Source of the DNA: Flavobacteriales bacterium
GTDB taxonomy: Bacteria > Bacteroidota > Bacteroidia > Flavobacteriales_F > PHOS-HE28
DNA length: 64,000 bases
Assembly (NCBI GenBank): GCA_016717225.1
Contig: JADKGB010000037.1
Location: forward strand, 1-64,000
Reading direction: 5' to 3'
Position numbers and translations under genes: made by a program. The number at the start of each line of letters is the position of its first letter. The stretch's first letter is position 1. Under the pieces are notes generated by a model that saw only the letters and a program-made list of their open reading frames with translations, was not told the DNA's origin and ran no database searches. Positions 18,422-28,071 of the stretch are shown one piece after another.

Positions 18422-21400
18422 TCAGAAGTAAGCGCGTACCTGCGCTCCGCCAACATGTACGGTTGGTGTGCCTTCGCTTTGACGGCCGTTATAGGTCAGG
18501 TCCACCTGCAGGTTGTTGCTCAAGCGGCGTTGAATGGTAAGTGTCCAAGTTGCGTTTGTTCCGGGCTTCAGGCCATTGAGCATTTCATTTCCGAGCGACG
18601 AATTGGTCGCCCCCGCATACGCGATATCCACCAGGTTCCCGTTCACTTGCAACGAGCCCTTCCCGGCGGTGTTCCATCGCATCTCCAACCCAATGTCCTT
18701 GATAGTTGCCGCTTCACCCCCGAATTCGGCGCGGTTCTTCTTCTCGGTGTATTTGAATTGTGAGGCGATGCGCAAGCTTGTGTTCGGCTGCCAAGTGAGT
18801 TTGGGCCGTGTGGCGCGCTGCTCGATAGCAAAGGTGCGTCCGGCCAGTAAGTCGCTAAAGCTTGTGCTACGTCCGGTTTCACCTTCCACCTCCAAGGTCC
18901 ACTTGGGTGATGTGTTCCAGCGCAAGTGAACAATATCCGCATCGCGTGATCGTGTTTCGAAACCGTTCAAGAGCAAACTGCGACCACGGTCGCTCTGGCG
19001 GCTGTGATCGATACTCCAGGTACGACTGCTACGGTCGAAATAAAAAGTATTCCGGAGCGACGCGCTGAACGCGGTGAGCAGTGTGTCGGTGGGATCCAGC
19101 TGAAATGGATCAAGCGCATTCTCGACCCGGTCACTGCTGGTCTTTCGGTCCGTTCGGTAACTGGCCGCGTCGCTCAATTTTCCCACAAACCCTTTGAATC
19201 CTTTCGCATTCGCCCAGATCGCCCCTGGTCGAATGTCCAGGGAGGTACTCAGTTGATTGCTGAAAACCCGCACATACTGATTGGTCTGGGTGTACGCACG
19301 GATATAATCAGCCTCGTAGCCGAAGTTGGCGGTCTCGAACTCATTGAGCTCTTTCAATCCGTTCGCATTGTAATCGATCCACACATACGTGCCTTGGCCA
19401 GCGGGCACTTGCACGTACAGGAACTCGCGACGCTGTTCCAGCCCGCTTCCTAATTCATAGAACACATTCCAATGCAATGCACCCTTGAGCGCAGTGAGGT
19501 CGTGCTCAACCCGCCCGAGCCACGTGTCCTCTGGTCGCTGTTCGGTGAGCGTGCTGTCGATGATCCGCAGGCTGCGATAGGTGAATGTCACGCCGAGTTT
19601 TCGGCGTGGATCATTGCGCAGGTTGAAAGAGCCTGAATAAGAAGTTGCTTCTGTGCTTGGCGATAAAAAGCCACCACGCAGCGCCTGCTCGTAACGCTGT
19701 CCGCCACCAAGTCTGAACCCGGTGCGAGCCGTATCGCTGCTCTGAACAAATGCTTCCCAGTCGAAGAATTGATAACTGCCCGCAATGAGCGCACCACTGG
19801 TATCGCTGCGGAATCGATTACGCTCCTGCTCGTCCCTCAGGCCGATCGTTATGTGCTTGAAGCGCTTCGCGATCCGGGCCTTGTGCCTCAAAAAGTCGCT
19901 TACGGTAGAGCTCGCCGAAGTACTCAGCACACTTCCATCAACGGCAATATCATAGGTGCCCAAGCGCAGGTCGGCCACGATCTGCTGCCGATAGCCACTG
20001 AACCGTTGTTGGATCTGAAAGGTCGAGGCGATCAACTTCGCACTTCCTCGTTTGCCCGCAAGCAATCCAAGGTTCACACTGGCGATGAACTGATCACGGT
20101 CCTGCGGAACGAGAAGGGCGTTCCAGTTCCGTTCGAACTCCACAGGACGAAACCGCTCAACCGCCTTGAAGGTGCGGGCCAGCCATTCATTGTCACTACC
20201 CACCGTCAGCTTCAAGGAGGTATCGGCAATACTGAGCGGGAAGAAATGCTCGGCACCTGCACGAACGGCCACCCCTTGATTATCGCCATCATCAATGGAG
20301 CTGAAGGTGTTTTTGTCGTCATTGCTCCAGGCCAGCTGCGCCCACGCGCGGGTTCGCTCGCCAAAGCGATGTGCCACTCCAAGCTCCGCTATCTGTTGCG
20401 AACGGGGAGGCACCAGAACCCGCACAGGAGCGTGATCACCGCGTCGTACAATACTCCCCGAAATGGTATCCGGCCCGACCCATTTGAAAACACGTCCGTT
20501 CGGCGTGAATTGTTCCTGCACATAATCACCATTACCTGCACCCACTGAACTGAAAGACACGCGATACAGCGCGGTTTCCGCATTCGTACTGTAAACGTAT
20601 ACGGGGCTGTAGCCGAGGGAATCGCGCCGTGCATACAACACTTCATCGGTATTGTAACCGGTGCTATCAACGCCTGGTGTGGTGGCTGCCAAGGGATCAT
20701 CACCGGCTTCGGAAAGCGCTCGTTTATCCTCATCCGAAAGCGACTGTTGCAACGATTGGTTCTTGCTGTCCTGTTCAGTGTACAGGTCGGCGTGCAGCTC
20801 AGTTCTGCCTACAAGCCACTCGCTGGAAAGTCGCACCAACGAACGCGCGTAGTTCTTATCGCTGAACTGGAATTCGACCACGATCCGGCGATCCTTGGTG
20901 ATCGCCCTTTTCGGCGTGAAGCTGAGTTCCGCCGTGTTGTAGTCGATCACATAGTCGTTCTCTTGCCCGCGTGAAAGCAACTGCCCGTCGATATAAACGC
21001 GCTCGGTTCCGCTGAGCACAATGATGAACAAGCCTCCATCCTGCGCCGTAAGGCGGTACGGGCCTTGAACACCCTCTATCCCCTGGATCACATTCCGGGA
21101 AAACTTACCCTTGCTGATAGCCGCACTCACAGCCACACTTCCGGGGGAGATAGTGCGACCGAGCGAGTCCGTGCGGATCTTCCCCAAACGGGTTTGGTAG
21201 CCGATCCCTTTGGTCTTCTTCAAGTAGGTCAAAAAGTGGCTCTTGGGCCGCTCCAGCACAAAGTCACCCGCGATCAGCTCCTGGCGATCATCGAACAACT
21301 TGATGAAAACGCGATCGAAATCCTGCAATTCGGCCGTGTTCCCCCCGGCTTGAATAGGAATATTGTTGTCGTTCACGGAGGCTAACACACTGATCCGCTC

Positions 21401-21937
21401 TGTAAGTCGCCCGCTCAGTTCCAAGTTCAGAGCACTGTTCACGCTAAGGTCCTGGTTGTTCCCGAAAAGAATGCCTCGCGAAATGCTCCCGCTTTTATTG
21501 AGGCCACTGATGCCAAGTGGATCCTGCTCTTCCTTTCCGGGAACGTACTTGAACGGATCCTTCCGATCCGGGGTGGCATTCAACAAGCGATCGCGGTCCT
21601 TATGCCGAAATGGGCCAGCCAGGAGCAAGGGCAACCGTCGATAGCGAGCGATCAGCGTATCACTTGAAGCACCCGGTTTGCGCAATATCTGGCCTTGCCA
21701 TGGGTCAACGCTGTAGAGTGCCGTATCGATCGCCACAGAGTCATTCCACAAGGAAAGCGAACCGGGCACAATGCTCACTGAATCAATTCGCACGGTATCC
21801 CGATCAAGCACAACAATGACCCTTCGGAAATTGCTCTCCCCTTGAGACATGGCCAGAAAAGGGTACAGAACAGCCACCAACAATGCAGCAAGCTGGCATC
21901 GAGGACCAAGTGAATGATCGCAACGGTCGTAGATCAC
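18422..21937 (-). CDS. Large predicted outer-membrane beta-barrel protein, uncharacterised
   Basis: 1171 residues, with an N-terminal signal-like segment (LAALLVAVLYPFLAMSQ). Residues about 150-350 hold a region I recognise as widely conserved in Bacteroidota: SGSISRGILFGNNQDLSVNS, SVNDNNIPIQAGGNTAELQ, DFDRVFIKLFDDRQELIAGD, VQGPYRLTAQDGG and FIIVLSGTERVYIDGQLL. The remainder alternates hydrophobic and polar residues and ends in an aromatic residue (AQVRAYF), as outer-membrane barrels do. It has no TonB box or plug domain that I can see. It starts at GTG 21937 and is convergent with the coiled-coil gene. Function unknown; a role in assembly or secretion at the outer membrane is only a guess. 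Confidence 0.75.
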   Translation of the reverse strand: MIYDRCDHSLGPRCQLAALLVAVLYPFLAMSQGESNFRRVIVVLDRDTVRIDSVSIVPGSLSLWNDSVAIDTALYSVDPWQGQILRKPGASSDTLIARYRRLPLLLAGPFRHKDRDRLLNATPDRKDPFKYVPGKEEQDPLGISGLNKSGSISRGILFGNNQDLSVNSALNLELSGRLTERISVLASVNDNNIPIQAGGNTAELQDFDRVFIKLFDDRQELIAGDFVLERPKSHFLTYLKKTKGIGYQTRLGKIRTDSLGRTISPGSVAVSAAISKGKFSRNVIQGIEGVQGPYRLTAQDGGLFIIVLSGTERVYIDGQLLSRGQENDYVIDYNTAELSFTPKRAITKDRRIVVEFQFSDKNYARSLVRLSSEWLVGRTELHADLYTEQDSKNQSLQQSLSDEDKRALSEAGDDPLAATTPGVDSTGYNTDEVLYARRDSLGYSPVYVYSTNAETALYRVSFSSVGAGNGDYVQEQFTPNGRVFKWVGPDTISGSIVRRGDHAPVRVLVPPRSQQIAELGVAHRFGERTRAWAQLAWSNDDKNTFSSIDDGDNQGVAVRAGAEHFFPLSIADTSLKLTVGSDNEWLARTFKAVERFRPVEFERNWNALLVPQDRDQFIASVNLGLLAGKRGSAKLIASTFQIQQRFSGYRQQIVADLRLGTYDIAVDGSVLSTSASSTVSDFLRHKARIAKRFKHITIGLRDEQERNRFRSDTSGALIAGSYQFFDWEAFVQSSDTARTGFRLGGGQRYEQALRGGFLSPSTEATSYSGSFNLRNDPRRKLGVTFTYRSLRIIDSTLTEQRPEDTWLGRVEHDLTALKGALHWNVFYELGSGLEQRREFLYVQVPAGQGTYVWIDYNANGLKELNEFETANFGYEADYIRAYTQTNQYVRVFSNQLSTSLDIRPGAIWANAKGFKGFVGKLSDAASYRTDRKTSSDRVENALDPFQLDPTDTLLTAFSASLRNTFYFDRSSRTWSIDHSRQSDRGRSLLLNGFETRSRDADIVHLRWNTSPKWTLEVEGETGRSTSFSDLLAGRTFAIEQRATRPKLTWQPNTSLRIASQFKYTEKKNRAEFGGEAATIKDIGLEMRWNTAGKGSLQVNGNLVDIAYAGATNSSLGNEMLNGLKPGTNATWTLTIQRRLSNNLQVDLTYNGRQSEGTPTVHVGGAQVRAYF

Positions 21938-22061
21938 GGGGTGTGCACTGTGGGCGGGGGCTGGAAATTATCGCGTATCGCTCCTGAGAGGTCGTGAGTC
22001 CATCAAGAAACGCATGTTGGTAACGCTATTCTTGGCTGCTCGTTGCCCTATTGGCACAGGA

Positions 22062-22069
22062 TACTTTTG
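22062..22069 (+). promoter_or_regulatory. Candidate -7 element of the peptide-binding lipoprotein gene
   Basis: TACTTTTG matches the Bacteroidota -7 consensus TAnnTTTG exactly. A TTG at 22043-22045, 16 bases upstream, could be the -33 element. Transcription would start only a few bases before ATG 22082, a very short leader, which supports that ATG over the TTG at 22043. Confidence 0.5.
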
Positions 22070-22081
22070 ATCCGAACCCTG

Positions 22082-23800
22082 ATGCGCGCCGGTTTTCCAC
22101 TTGTTCTGTTGACGGCGCTTTTCCTGTCGTGCGGTAACGCGCCGGAAAAGCACTCGGCAAGCAACTCGCGATATGGCGGGGTGTTCAACCTGAACGAGAC
22201 CGAAGCGCTCAGGAGCATTTTCCCGCTAACGCTCACTCAGGCCTCCTCCTTCCGGATCATGTCCCAGGTATACCAAGGGCTGGTCGCGTTCGACCCTGAA
22301 AACCTGAGCGTCATTCCGTGTATCGCTGAAAAGTGGGAGGTGGACGCTACTTCAACAAAATACACCTTTCACTTGCGACAGGGGGTGCGATTCCAAGATG
22401 ACCCTGCGTTCCCCGATGGGAAAGGGCGCGAGTTGAACGCGGACGACATCATTCACTGCTTCAACACAATTTGCACGCAAGGGCCAGGTGATGGCACGTT
22501 CTGGTTGTTCCAAGACCGGGTAGAAGGAGCGAACTCGCACTATGCCGCAAGCGGAAATGGACAGACGCCCAAAGAAGGCGTGAAGGGAATTGAACGGGTA
22601 GACGATCAAACGGTCAGGATCACCTTGCTTCATCCCTCTCCGAATTTTCTACAGGTGATCGCGCACCAGGGTTGTTGGATCTGGCCCAAAGAACTCATTA
22701 CCGCTTATGGTGAAGACCCTCGAACGAATGCTATAGGAACAGGACCCTTCGTTCTACATGAATACGCGCCCTCACAAGTGATGGTCCTCGAGCGAAACCC
22801 GCATTACTGGGGTCGTGATGAACATGATGACCAACTACCTTATTTGGATGCCGTACGTATCACGTTCAACAAGGAAAAGAAAACCGAATTCGAAGAATTC
22901 AGAGAGGGCCACGTAACCGCTTTGCTGGAATTGCCCGTTGATAGACTGCGGGATCTGCGCGATTCAGTTGATGCAACATCGGGCGAGCGCCATTTTGTTA
23001 TGCGTGTTATGCCATCGCTAACGTCCCAGTTCTATGGCTTCGACATCTATCATCCGCCTTTCAATGACCAACGTGTAAGACGTGCATTCGCGTTGGCCAT
23101 CGATCGCCAATACTTGGTGGATTCCGTGTTGGGAGGAATGGCGGCCCCAGCGATGCACGGAATTGTCGCTCCGGGTTTGCAAGGATACCCGTATGAGGAG
23201 GTTCCGCGTATTCCGTTCGCCCCTGACAATGCGCGAAAGTTGATGGCAGAGGCCGGATACCCCGGAGGTGTTGGATTCCCGTCGATCCAAATGCAGTTGA
23301 ATGCTGATGGATTCGGATATGTTCAAGTGGCCGAGGCGCTTCAAACCATGTTGACGCGCGAATTGAACATCCCCCTGTCCATAAGCGTGGTGCCAGCAGA
23401 CAGGCACTACGACCAGGTCGATAGAGGGCTGGTCCGTTTTTGGCGAGAGGGGTGGACGGCCGACCATCCCGATCCAGAAAACTTCTTGGCTTTGCTGTAT
23501 GGCAAAAATGCTGTGCTGGATAGCACGCTGCCCGCCTCGATCAATAAAACCCGTTTCAACAACCAGGCGTTCAACAACATCTTCGCAAAGGCAATGATGA
23601 CCAACGACAGAGTCGAGCGCCTGCACCAACTGGCCTTGGCAGAAAAAATCGTCATGGACGAGATGCCGATCACCCCGCTTTACCACGAACAAGCAGCGTA
23701 CCTGATGCAGCCGTGGGTGCGGGGACTGCACCTGAACGCGATAGAATACCTGGACTTGTGCGAGGTGTGGTTCGAAAAGAAGGAAAAGCCTGCCCCCTAG
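22082..23800 (+). CDS. ABC transporter substrate-binding lipoprotein (SBP_bac_5, peptide type)
   Basis: 572 residues with a lipoprotein signal (LLTALFLSC). It follows the DppA/OppA pattern: GGVFNLNETEALRSIFPLT near the N-terminus, IAEKWEVDATSTKYTFHLRQ, the signature IGTGPFVLHEYAPSQVMVLE, NPHYWG, and RVRRAFALAIDRQYLVD. Family members deliver peptides or similar solutes to an inner-membrane ABC permease. No permease or ATPase gene is adjacent, as is common in Bacteroidota. The last four bases overlap the stop of the convergent gene at 23797. The frame extends to a TTG at 22043, but the ATG begins directly at the signal peptide. Confidence 0.9.
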   Translation: MRAGFPLVLLTALFLSCGNAPEKHSASNSRYGGVFNLNETEALRSIFPLTLTQASSFRIMSQVYQGLVAFDPENLSVIPCIAEKWEVDATSTKYTFHLRQGVRFQDDPAFPDGKGRELNADDIIHCFNTICTQGPGDGTFWLFQDRVEGANSHYAASGNGQTPKEGVKGIERVDDQTVRITLLHPSPNFLQVIAHQGCWIWPKELITAYGEDPRTNAIGTGPFVLHEYAPSQVMVLERNPHYWGRDEHDDQLPYLDAVRITFNKEKKTEFEEFREGHVTALLELPVDRLRDLRDSVDATSGERHFVMRVMPSLTSQFYGFDIYHPPFNDQRVRRAFALAIDRQYLVDSVLGGMAAPAMHGIVAPGLQGYPYEEVPRIPFAPDNARKLMAEAGYPGGVGFPSIQMQLNADGFGYVQVAEALQTMLTRELNIPLSISVVPADRHYDQVDRGLVRFWREGWTADHPDPENFLALLYGKNAVLDSTLPASINKTRFNNQAFNNIFAKAMMTNDRVERLHQLALAEKIVMDEMPITPLYHEQAAYLMQPWVRGLHLNAIEYLDLCEVWFEKKEKPAP

Positions 23801-24528
23801 GCCTTTCCACCAGAAGCCAGTTCGTACACTACCCGCTTGGCAAGTGGAACAAACGTTTCAATGGCTGGTAAGGAAACAGCGGAAGTGAACGCGAATACTG
23901 ATGGTTCGGGCAGGTCCGCATGCTTGCGCACCAGGTCCGCTTTGATATGTTCGAAGGTGCAAGAGAGGCCGATAGTGTAGTCGGCGATAAACCGAGTGCG
24001 GACATCCAAATGAACAGCGCCCTCGATAAAACGCGCTGGCACCGAGAGAGAGTACGAATAGGCCCGTGCAGTAGCTCCCTGCCGCAAGAGCAAATAACCT
24101 TCGGTAGTGCGCAATGGCAGCACGCCGATAGGTTCGAAATGGATGCGTGAGGCGAGAATTTCGCGCAGTTCCGCTCCTTGTTCGAGGGCTCGGCCAAGAC
24201 CAGGAAGCGCATTGGCGATCATCGAGTCGATCATATCCATGATCCTATCATCTTGGATCTCGCTACGCATCAATGCACCTCGACCCAGGTCGAAGCCCTT
24301 GATCGAACGAGGAAAAGCCTTGGCCAAAGCTGTTCTACGCTCGCACCAGTTGGCCAATTGATCGAGCCTGACGCGCAAATCATCAAGATGTGGGTAAAGC
24401 TTGTTCTCACGGTACCGCTGCTGCACTCGCTGCACATACGCCAGCAGCCTGTAGTTGTCCAACTCCTCATCCAAGGGTATTGCCACCAATTGATCACCAG
24501 TGGTTCCGGTCCAACTCAGGGCTTCCAT
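23797..24528 (-). CDS. Uncharacterised protein, 243 residues
   Basis: I do not recognise this family. No signal peptide or membrane helix is seen. The N-terminal half is helical and charged (DNYRLLAYVQRVQQRYRENK, LRVRLDQLANWCERRTAL). The C-terminal half is more beta-rich (RARAYSYSL-like segment, HLDVRTRFIADYTIGLSCTF). Codon use resembles that of its neighbours and the frame is long and uninterrupted, so it is very probably real. It is convergent with the peptide-binding lipoprotein (4-base overlap) and divergent from the OmpA lipoprotein, with 96 bases between. Confidence 0.7.
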   Translation of the reverse strand: MEALSWTGTTGDQLVAIPLDEELDNYRLLAYVQRVQQRYRENKLYPHLDDLRVRLDQLANWCERRTALAKAFPRSIKGFDLGRGALMRSEIQDDRIMDMIDSMIANALPGLGRALEQGAELREILASRIHFEPIGVLPLRTTEGYLLLRQGATARAYSYSLSVPARFIEGAVHLDVRTRFIADYTIGLSCTFEHIKADLVRKHADLPEPSVFAFTSAVSLPAIETFVPLAKRVVYELASGGKA

Positions 24529-24624
24529 TCACATATGGAGAACGTGATCCCGTAAAAATAGTTTCACACGAACGTTCGCCGGTCGATGACTTCGGTGAAT
24601 TTTGTCGTCACACCGGAAAGTTAG

Positions 24625-25581
24625 ATGATCATGAACCCGACCCGCATTCCTTCCGCCACTGTTGTTCTCATCGCTCTGTTCGCAGCCTGTGTTCCGGCAC
24701 GGAAGTATGAAGAGTTGCAGAGCCGCTACAAAAGCACCCAGGAAACCGAAGGTGCCGCGATGGCCAAAGCCCAGCAGGCAGAAGCCAGTATGAAGGAGCA
24801 ACAGGCAAGTATGGAGGACGTGCAGAAACGAAAAGTGAATTTGGAACGTGACACTACCATACAGGGCACCAGCTTGCGCAATATGACCGGCCAGTACGAC
24901 AAGATCAATAAGCTGAACGCCGAGTTGCTCGACAAGTACAATTTATTGATGGCCGGTGACAGGAGCGAGAACCGGAAACTTCTGACGGACTTGGAAACCA
25001 CACGCCTGCGCCTTCAACGCCAAGAAGATTCGCTATCCGTTCTCAGTCGTTCCCTTGGTGATCGCGAAGCGAAATTATCCGACCTGCAGAAGGAACTTAG
25101 CGCAAAGGACGCAGCTATGAAAGGGCTGAAGGACCGCGTGAGCGCCGCACTTACGGGGTTTGAGGGGAAGGGTCTAACCGTGACACAGAAGGGGGGGAAG
25201 ATCTACGTGAATTTGGAGAATAAACTCCTCTTCGCCACCGGCAGCACCGCTGTTGAGGCCAAGGGAAAAGAAGCGCTAGCCAGCTTGGCCAAAGCCGTGG
25301 AAAACGAGAAGGACCTGAGCATACTGGTCGAAGGACACACGGATACCGATAAGATCCTACCCGGTGGCACTATGAAGGACAACTGGGACTTGAGCGTTCT
25401 GCGCGCAACGAGCGTGGTTCGCATACTGCAGGAGAGCAGCAAATTGGACCCTACGCGGATAACGGCCGGTGGTCGTGGTGAATACGTACCAATTGATACT
25501 GCGGACAAGGCGAAGAACCGCCGCATCGAAGTGATCCTGGCCCCCAACCTTGAAGCGCTTTACAATCTCGTGAAGGAGTGA
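24625..25581 (+). CDS. OmpA-family lipoprotein
   Basis: 318 residues. The lipobox (LIALFAAC) gives a lipid anchor, then an Ala/Gln/Lys-rich coiled coil (about 25-165), then a C-terminal OmpA/MotB domain (about 180-310): KLLFATGSTAV, SILVEGHTDTD, NWDLSVLRATSVVRIL, TAGGRGEYVPI and the peptidoglycan-binding NRRIEVIL. It should tie the outer membrane to peptidoglycan. ATG 24625 or ATG 24631 may be the start. The sequence GAATTTTG about 25 bases upstream resembles a -7 box. It ends shortly before a strong hairpin terminator. Confidence 0.92.
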   Translation: MIMNPTRIPSATVVLIALFAACVPARKYEELQSRYKSTQETEGAAMAKAQQAEASMKEQQASMEDVQKRKVNLERDTTIQGTSLRNMTGQYDKINKLNAELLDKYNLLMAGDRSENRKLLTDLETTRLRLQRQEDSLSVLSRSLGDREAKLSDLQKELSAKDAAMKGLKDRVSAALTGFEGKGLTVTQKGGKIYVNLENKLLFATGSTAVEAKGKEALASLAKAVENEKDLSILVEGHTDTDKILPGGTMKDNWDLSVLRATSVVRILQESSKLDPTRITAGGRGEYVPIDTADKAKNRRIEVILAPNLEALYNLVKE

Positions 25582-25594
25582 TGCGGTTAACCTA

Positions 25595-25631
25595 AACACG
25601 AAATGCCGGCTGAGAGCCGGCATTTCGTGTT
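25595..25631 (+). terminator. Perfect 17-bp hairpin after the OmpA gene
   Basis: Arms 25595-25611 and 25615-25631 pair without mismatch around a 3-base loop (GAG). The right arm ends TTTCGTGTT with little U-tract. It lies between the OmpA gene and the convergent gene ending at 25648, so it probably serves both. Its outer bases, AACACGAA/TTCGTGTT, recur in the hairpin at 63124-63174. Confidence 0.8.
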
Positions 25632-25647
25632 CTGAGACTGATCGGTC

Positions 25648-26055
25648 TCAATTCAATGAACGCTCAGCGAGCTGTGCGCTCAACCAGGTCCGAGCCTCCG
25701 CTTCTTCAATGAAGATCCTTGTTGTAAAAGTTTGCGGGAAGTATGCGAAGTAAAGGCTGGCCATTCGCTCATGCATCAGGCTACTGGCTGCTACTGCAAG
25801 GAATCGGGTGCAGTCTACAACCTTACGACCCGAATAATGGTCTTGGGTCATAACGGCCAGATCGAAGTCTGCATCATTGGGGAATATAGCGAGCACGGCA
25901 TGTTTTCCCGTATTTGAGCAGAAGCGTTCGCGCTCGGCCAAGACCTCATCCAAACCATTTTTGTCCAAAACGAGTCCTGGTTTGAAGCGGATCTCGACGA
26001 TTTCTGCGGTTGTTCGTTCAAGCGTGGCCTGTCTGGTTTCGATCAATTGGCTCAT
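25648..26055 (-). CDS. STAS/SpoIIAA-like small protein (DUF7793-like)
   Basis: 135 residues, soluble, no signal. The pattern of a short beta/alpha fold with TAEIVEIRFKPGLVLDKNGL at the start, then HAVLAIFPNDADFDLAVM and a C-terminal FPTRIF-like FTTRIFIEEAEARTWLSAQL, recalls the SpoIIAA-like STAS-related proteins of Bacteroidota. Their function is not established. Monocistronic, convergent with the OmpA gene across the hairpin. Confidence 0.6.
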   Translation of the reverse strand: MSQLIETRQATLERTTAEIVEIRFKPGLVLDKNGLDEVLAERERFCSNTGKHAVLAIFPNDADFDLAVMTQDHYSGRKVVDCTRFLAVAASSLMHERMASLYFAYFPQTFTTRIFIEEAEARTWLSAQLAERSLN

Positions 26056-26204
26056 AGGAATTTGGGGGCTGCCCGTAGACGTTATGCACGCATACCGGTC
26101 ACAAAGGTGCTAGAGTGCGCGTCAGGTGCCGAACAATGGTTTGCCAATAAGAGGTAATTGCCCAGTGCTGCACCAAGGGCGTTGAGAAGACACGACGATC
26201 CTGG

Positions 26205-27575
26205 CTATCCGAACAAGTGGCCAAGCACCTCATCCACCCTGCTGACGGGCACTATCTCTATCCCACTGTTCGTGGGCAACCCTTTGGTCCCCTTAGGAAC
26301 GAACATGCGCGCAAATCCGAGTTTGGCCGCTTCCGCAATACGCTGCTCTGTGCGGGTCACTGGCCTTATCTCGCCGGTAAGCCCAACCTCGCCCGCAAAA
26401 CACACATCCATAGGGACGGGAATGTCGGCGTTGCTACTGAGCGCGGCCACCACAACAGCCAAGTCAATAGCAGGCTCTTCCACACGGAAACCTCCAGCCA
26501 GGTTCAAGAACACGTCCTTCTGCCCAAGCCGGAAACCACATCGTTTTTCAAGAACCGCAAGCAGCATGTTCATGCGCCGCAGATCAAAACCAGTAGCACT
26601 TCGTTGCGGTGTGCCATAGACAGCCGTGCTCACCAAGGCCTGCACTTCGATGAGTAATGGTCGCATGCCTTCAAGCGTGGCTGCCACACAAACTCCACTT
26701 GGTCGCAACCCTCGATCACCGAGGAGCACTTGGCTGGGGTCCTCCACAATGGCAAGGCCACTTCCCTGCATCTCGTAAATGCCCAACTCATTGGTGCTCC
26801 CGAATCTGTTCTTCAACGGTCGGAGCAAACGGTAGGCATGGTCGCGATCCCCCTCGAACTGAAGCACGCAATCGACCATGTGTTCAAGCACTTTGGGTCC
26901 GGCGATCGCACCATCCTTGGTAATGTGGCCGATCAGCACCATGGGGGTATTGGTGGTCTTCGCGTACCGCATAAGCTCACTCGTGCATTCGCGCACCTGC
27001 CCCACACTGCCAGGGCTAGCATCCAAGGCTGCGGTATGAAGTGTTTGGATACTGTCAATGATCACCAAGCCCGGTTGAAGTGCATCGATCTGTTTGAAGA
27101 TGTTCTGTGTGTTGGTTTCCGTGAGGACGAAGCAGTCCACTGTGCTGTTCTCCCCGTTCAGTCGGTCCGCACGCATTTTCACTTGCTGCTCGCTCTCCTC
27201 CCCGGAAACGTACAGGGTTCGCAGCCCATTCGCGCGTAGTGCGGTCTGAAGCATCAGGGTGCTTTTGCCGATGCCAGGGTCTCCCCCCATGAGGATCAAT
27301 GAGCCCGGAACCACTCCGCCGCCGAGCACTCGGTCCAACTCCCGGTCACCCAGAGGAATCCGCGGTCCGCTATCCGAAGAAATATCCGCGATGGCGATCG
27401 GCTTGGGCTTTCGGTCCCGAACACTGTTGGGCACACCCCGTTTTTCAAGAACACGATCCTGCACCTCTTCCACCAAGGTGTTCCATTCCTTGCAAGTGGA
27501 GCATTGTCCCAGCCATTGCGGGAAAGAGGCACCGCAGTTCTGGCAGACGTAAGCGGAGCGGACCTTAGCCGCCAT
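26205..27575 (-). CDS. radA: DNA repair protein RadA
   Basis: 456 residues. RadA is a RecA-like, Lon-like ATPase that drives branch migration during recombination. An N-terminal C4 zinc finger (CQNCGASFPQWLGQCSTC) is followed by a RecA core with Walker A GGDPGIGKSTLMLQ and Walker B LVIIDSIQTLH. The RadA-specific LLRPLKNRFGSTNELGIYEM comes next, then the Lon-protease-like C-terminal domain. Its start overlaps the end of the upstream rfaE2 gene by 11 bases, so it is co-translated as the last gene of panC-flippase-rfaE2-radA. Confidence 0.96.
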   Translation of the reverse strand: MAAKVRSAYVCQNCGASFPQWLGQCSTCKEWNTLVEEVQDRVLEKRGVPNSVRDRKPKPIAIADISSDSGPRIPLGDRELDRVLGGGVVPGSLILMGGDPGIGKSTLMLQTALRANGLRTLYVSGEESEQQVKMRADRLNGENSTVDCFVLTETNTQNIFKQIDALQPGLVIIDSIQTLHTAALDASPGSVGQVRECTSELMRYAKTTNTPMVLIGHITKDGAIAGPKVLEHMVDCVLQFEGDRDHAYRLLRPLKNRFGSTNELGIYEMQGSGLAIVEDPSQVLLGDRGLRPSGVCVAATLEGMRPLLIEVQALVSTAVYGTPQRSATGFDLRRMNMLLAVLEKRCGFRLGQKDVFLNLAGGFRVEEPAIDLAVVVAALSSNADIPVPMDVCFAGEVGLTGEIRPVTRTEQRIAEAAKLGFARMFVPKGTKGLPTNSGIEIVPVSRVDEVLGHLFG

Positions 27576-28071
27576 GGCGGATGCGTTCCACCAGGGCGGT
27601 AGTGGAAAAACCGTCCACCAATTTCAAGGAGCGTACCTCGCCACCATAAGCCTTCAGCACATCGCTGCCCACTATCTGTTCTGGCTTCCAGTCTCCACCC
27701 TTAACAAGCACATCCGGACGGATCGCGGCGACCAATTCCAACGGTGTGTCCTGTTCGAAGATCACAATGGCATCCACACAGCGAAGGGCGGCAAGAATCA
27801 ACGCGCGGCTATACTGATCATTCAAGGGTCGATCAGGGCCTTTACCCAAGCGCTGCACAGAGGTGTCGCTATTCAATCCGACAACCAAGCGGTCGCCGAG
27901 CGCCGCTGCCTCTTCCAAGTACTCAACATGGCCCCGATGAAGAATGTCGAATACACCGTTGGTGAATACGATACGATCGCTTTTCAAGCGCCATACGTTG
28001 CACAAGCGCACCAATGGCACCAACTCAAAGAGCCGCGAGTTGGCATGAGCGGTAGCGATCTCTGTTGTCAT
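27565..28071 (-). CDS. rfaE2: D-glycero-beta-D-manno-heptose 1-phosphate adenylyltransferase
   Basis: 168 residues of the cytidylyltransferase-like nucleotidyltransferase family. FTNGVFDILHRGHVEYLEEA contains the HxGH-type motif, and GLNSDTSVQRLGKGPDRPLN and VLVKGGDW are hallmarks of the separate (monofunctional) RfaE C-domain. It makes ADP-D-beta-D-heptose for LPS core. ATG 28071 is chosen: it overlaps the stop of the upstream flippase-like gene as ATGA, whereas the longer frame lies within that gene. Confidence 0.92.
   Translation of the reverse strand: MTTEIATAHANSRLFELVPLVRLCNVWRLKSDRIVFTNGVFDILHRGHVEYLEEAAALGDRLVVGLNSDTSVQRLGKGPDRPLNDQYSRALILAALRCVDAIVIFEQDTPLELVAAIRPDVLVKGGDWKPEQIVGSDVLKAYGGEVRSLKLVDGFSTTALVERIRHGG

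Noticed and set aside
19769..20548. 259-codon plus-strand frame inside the 1171-residue gene
   Set aside because: No motif, starts and ends arbitrarily within a well-supported minus-strand gene.
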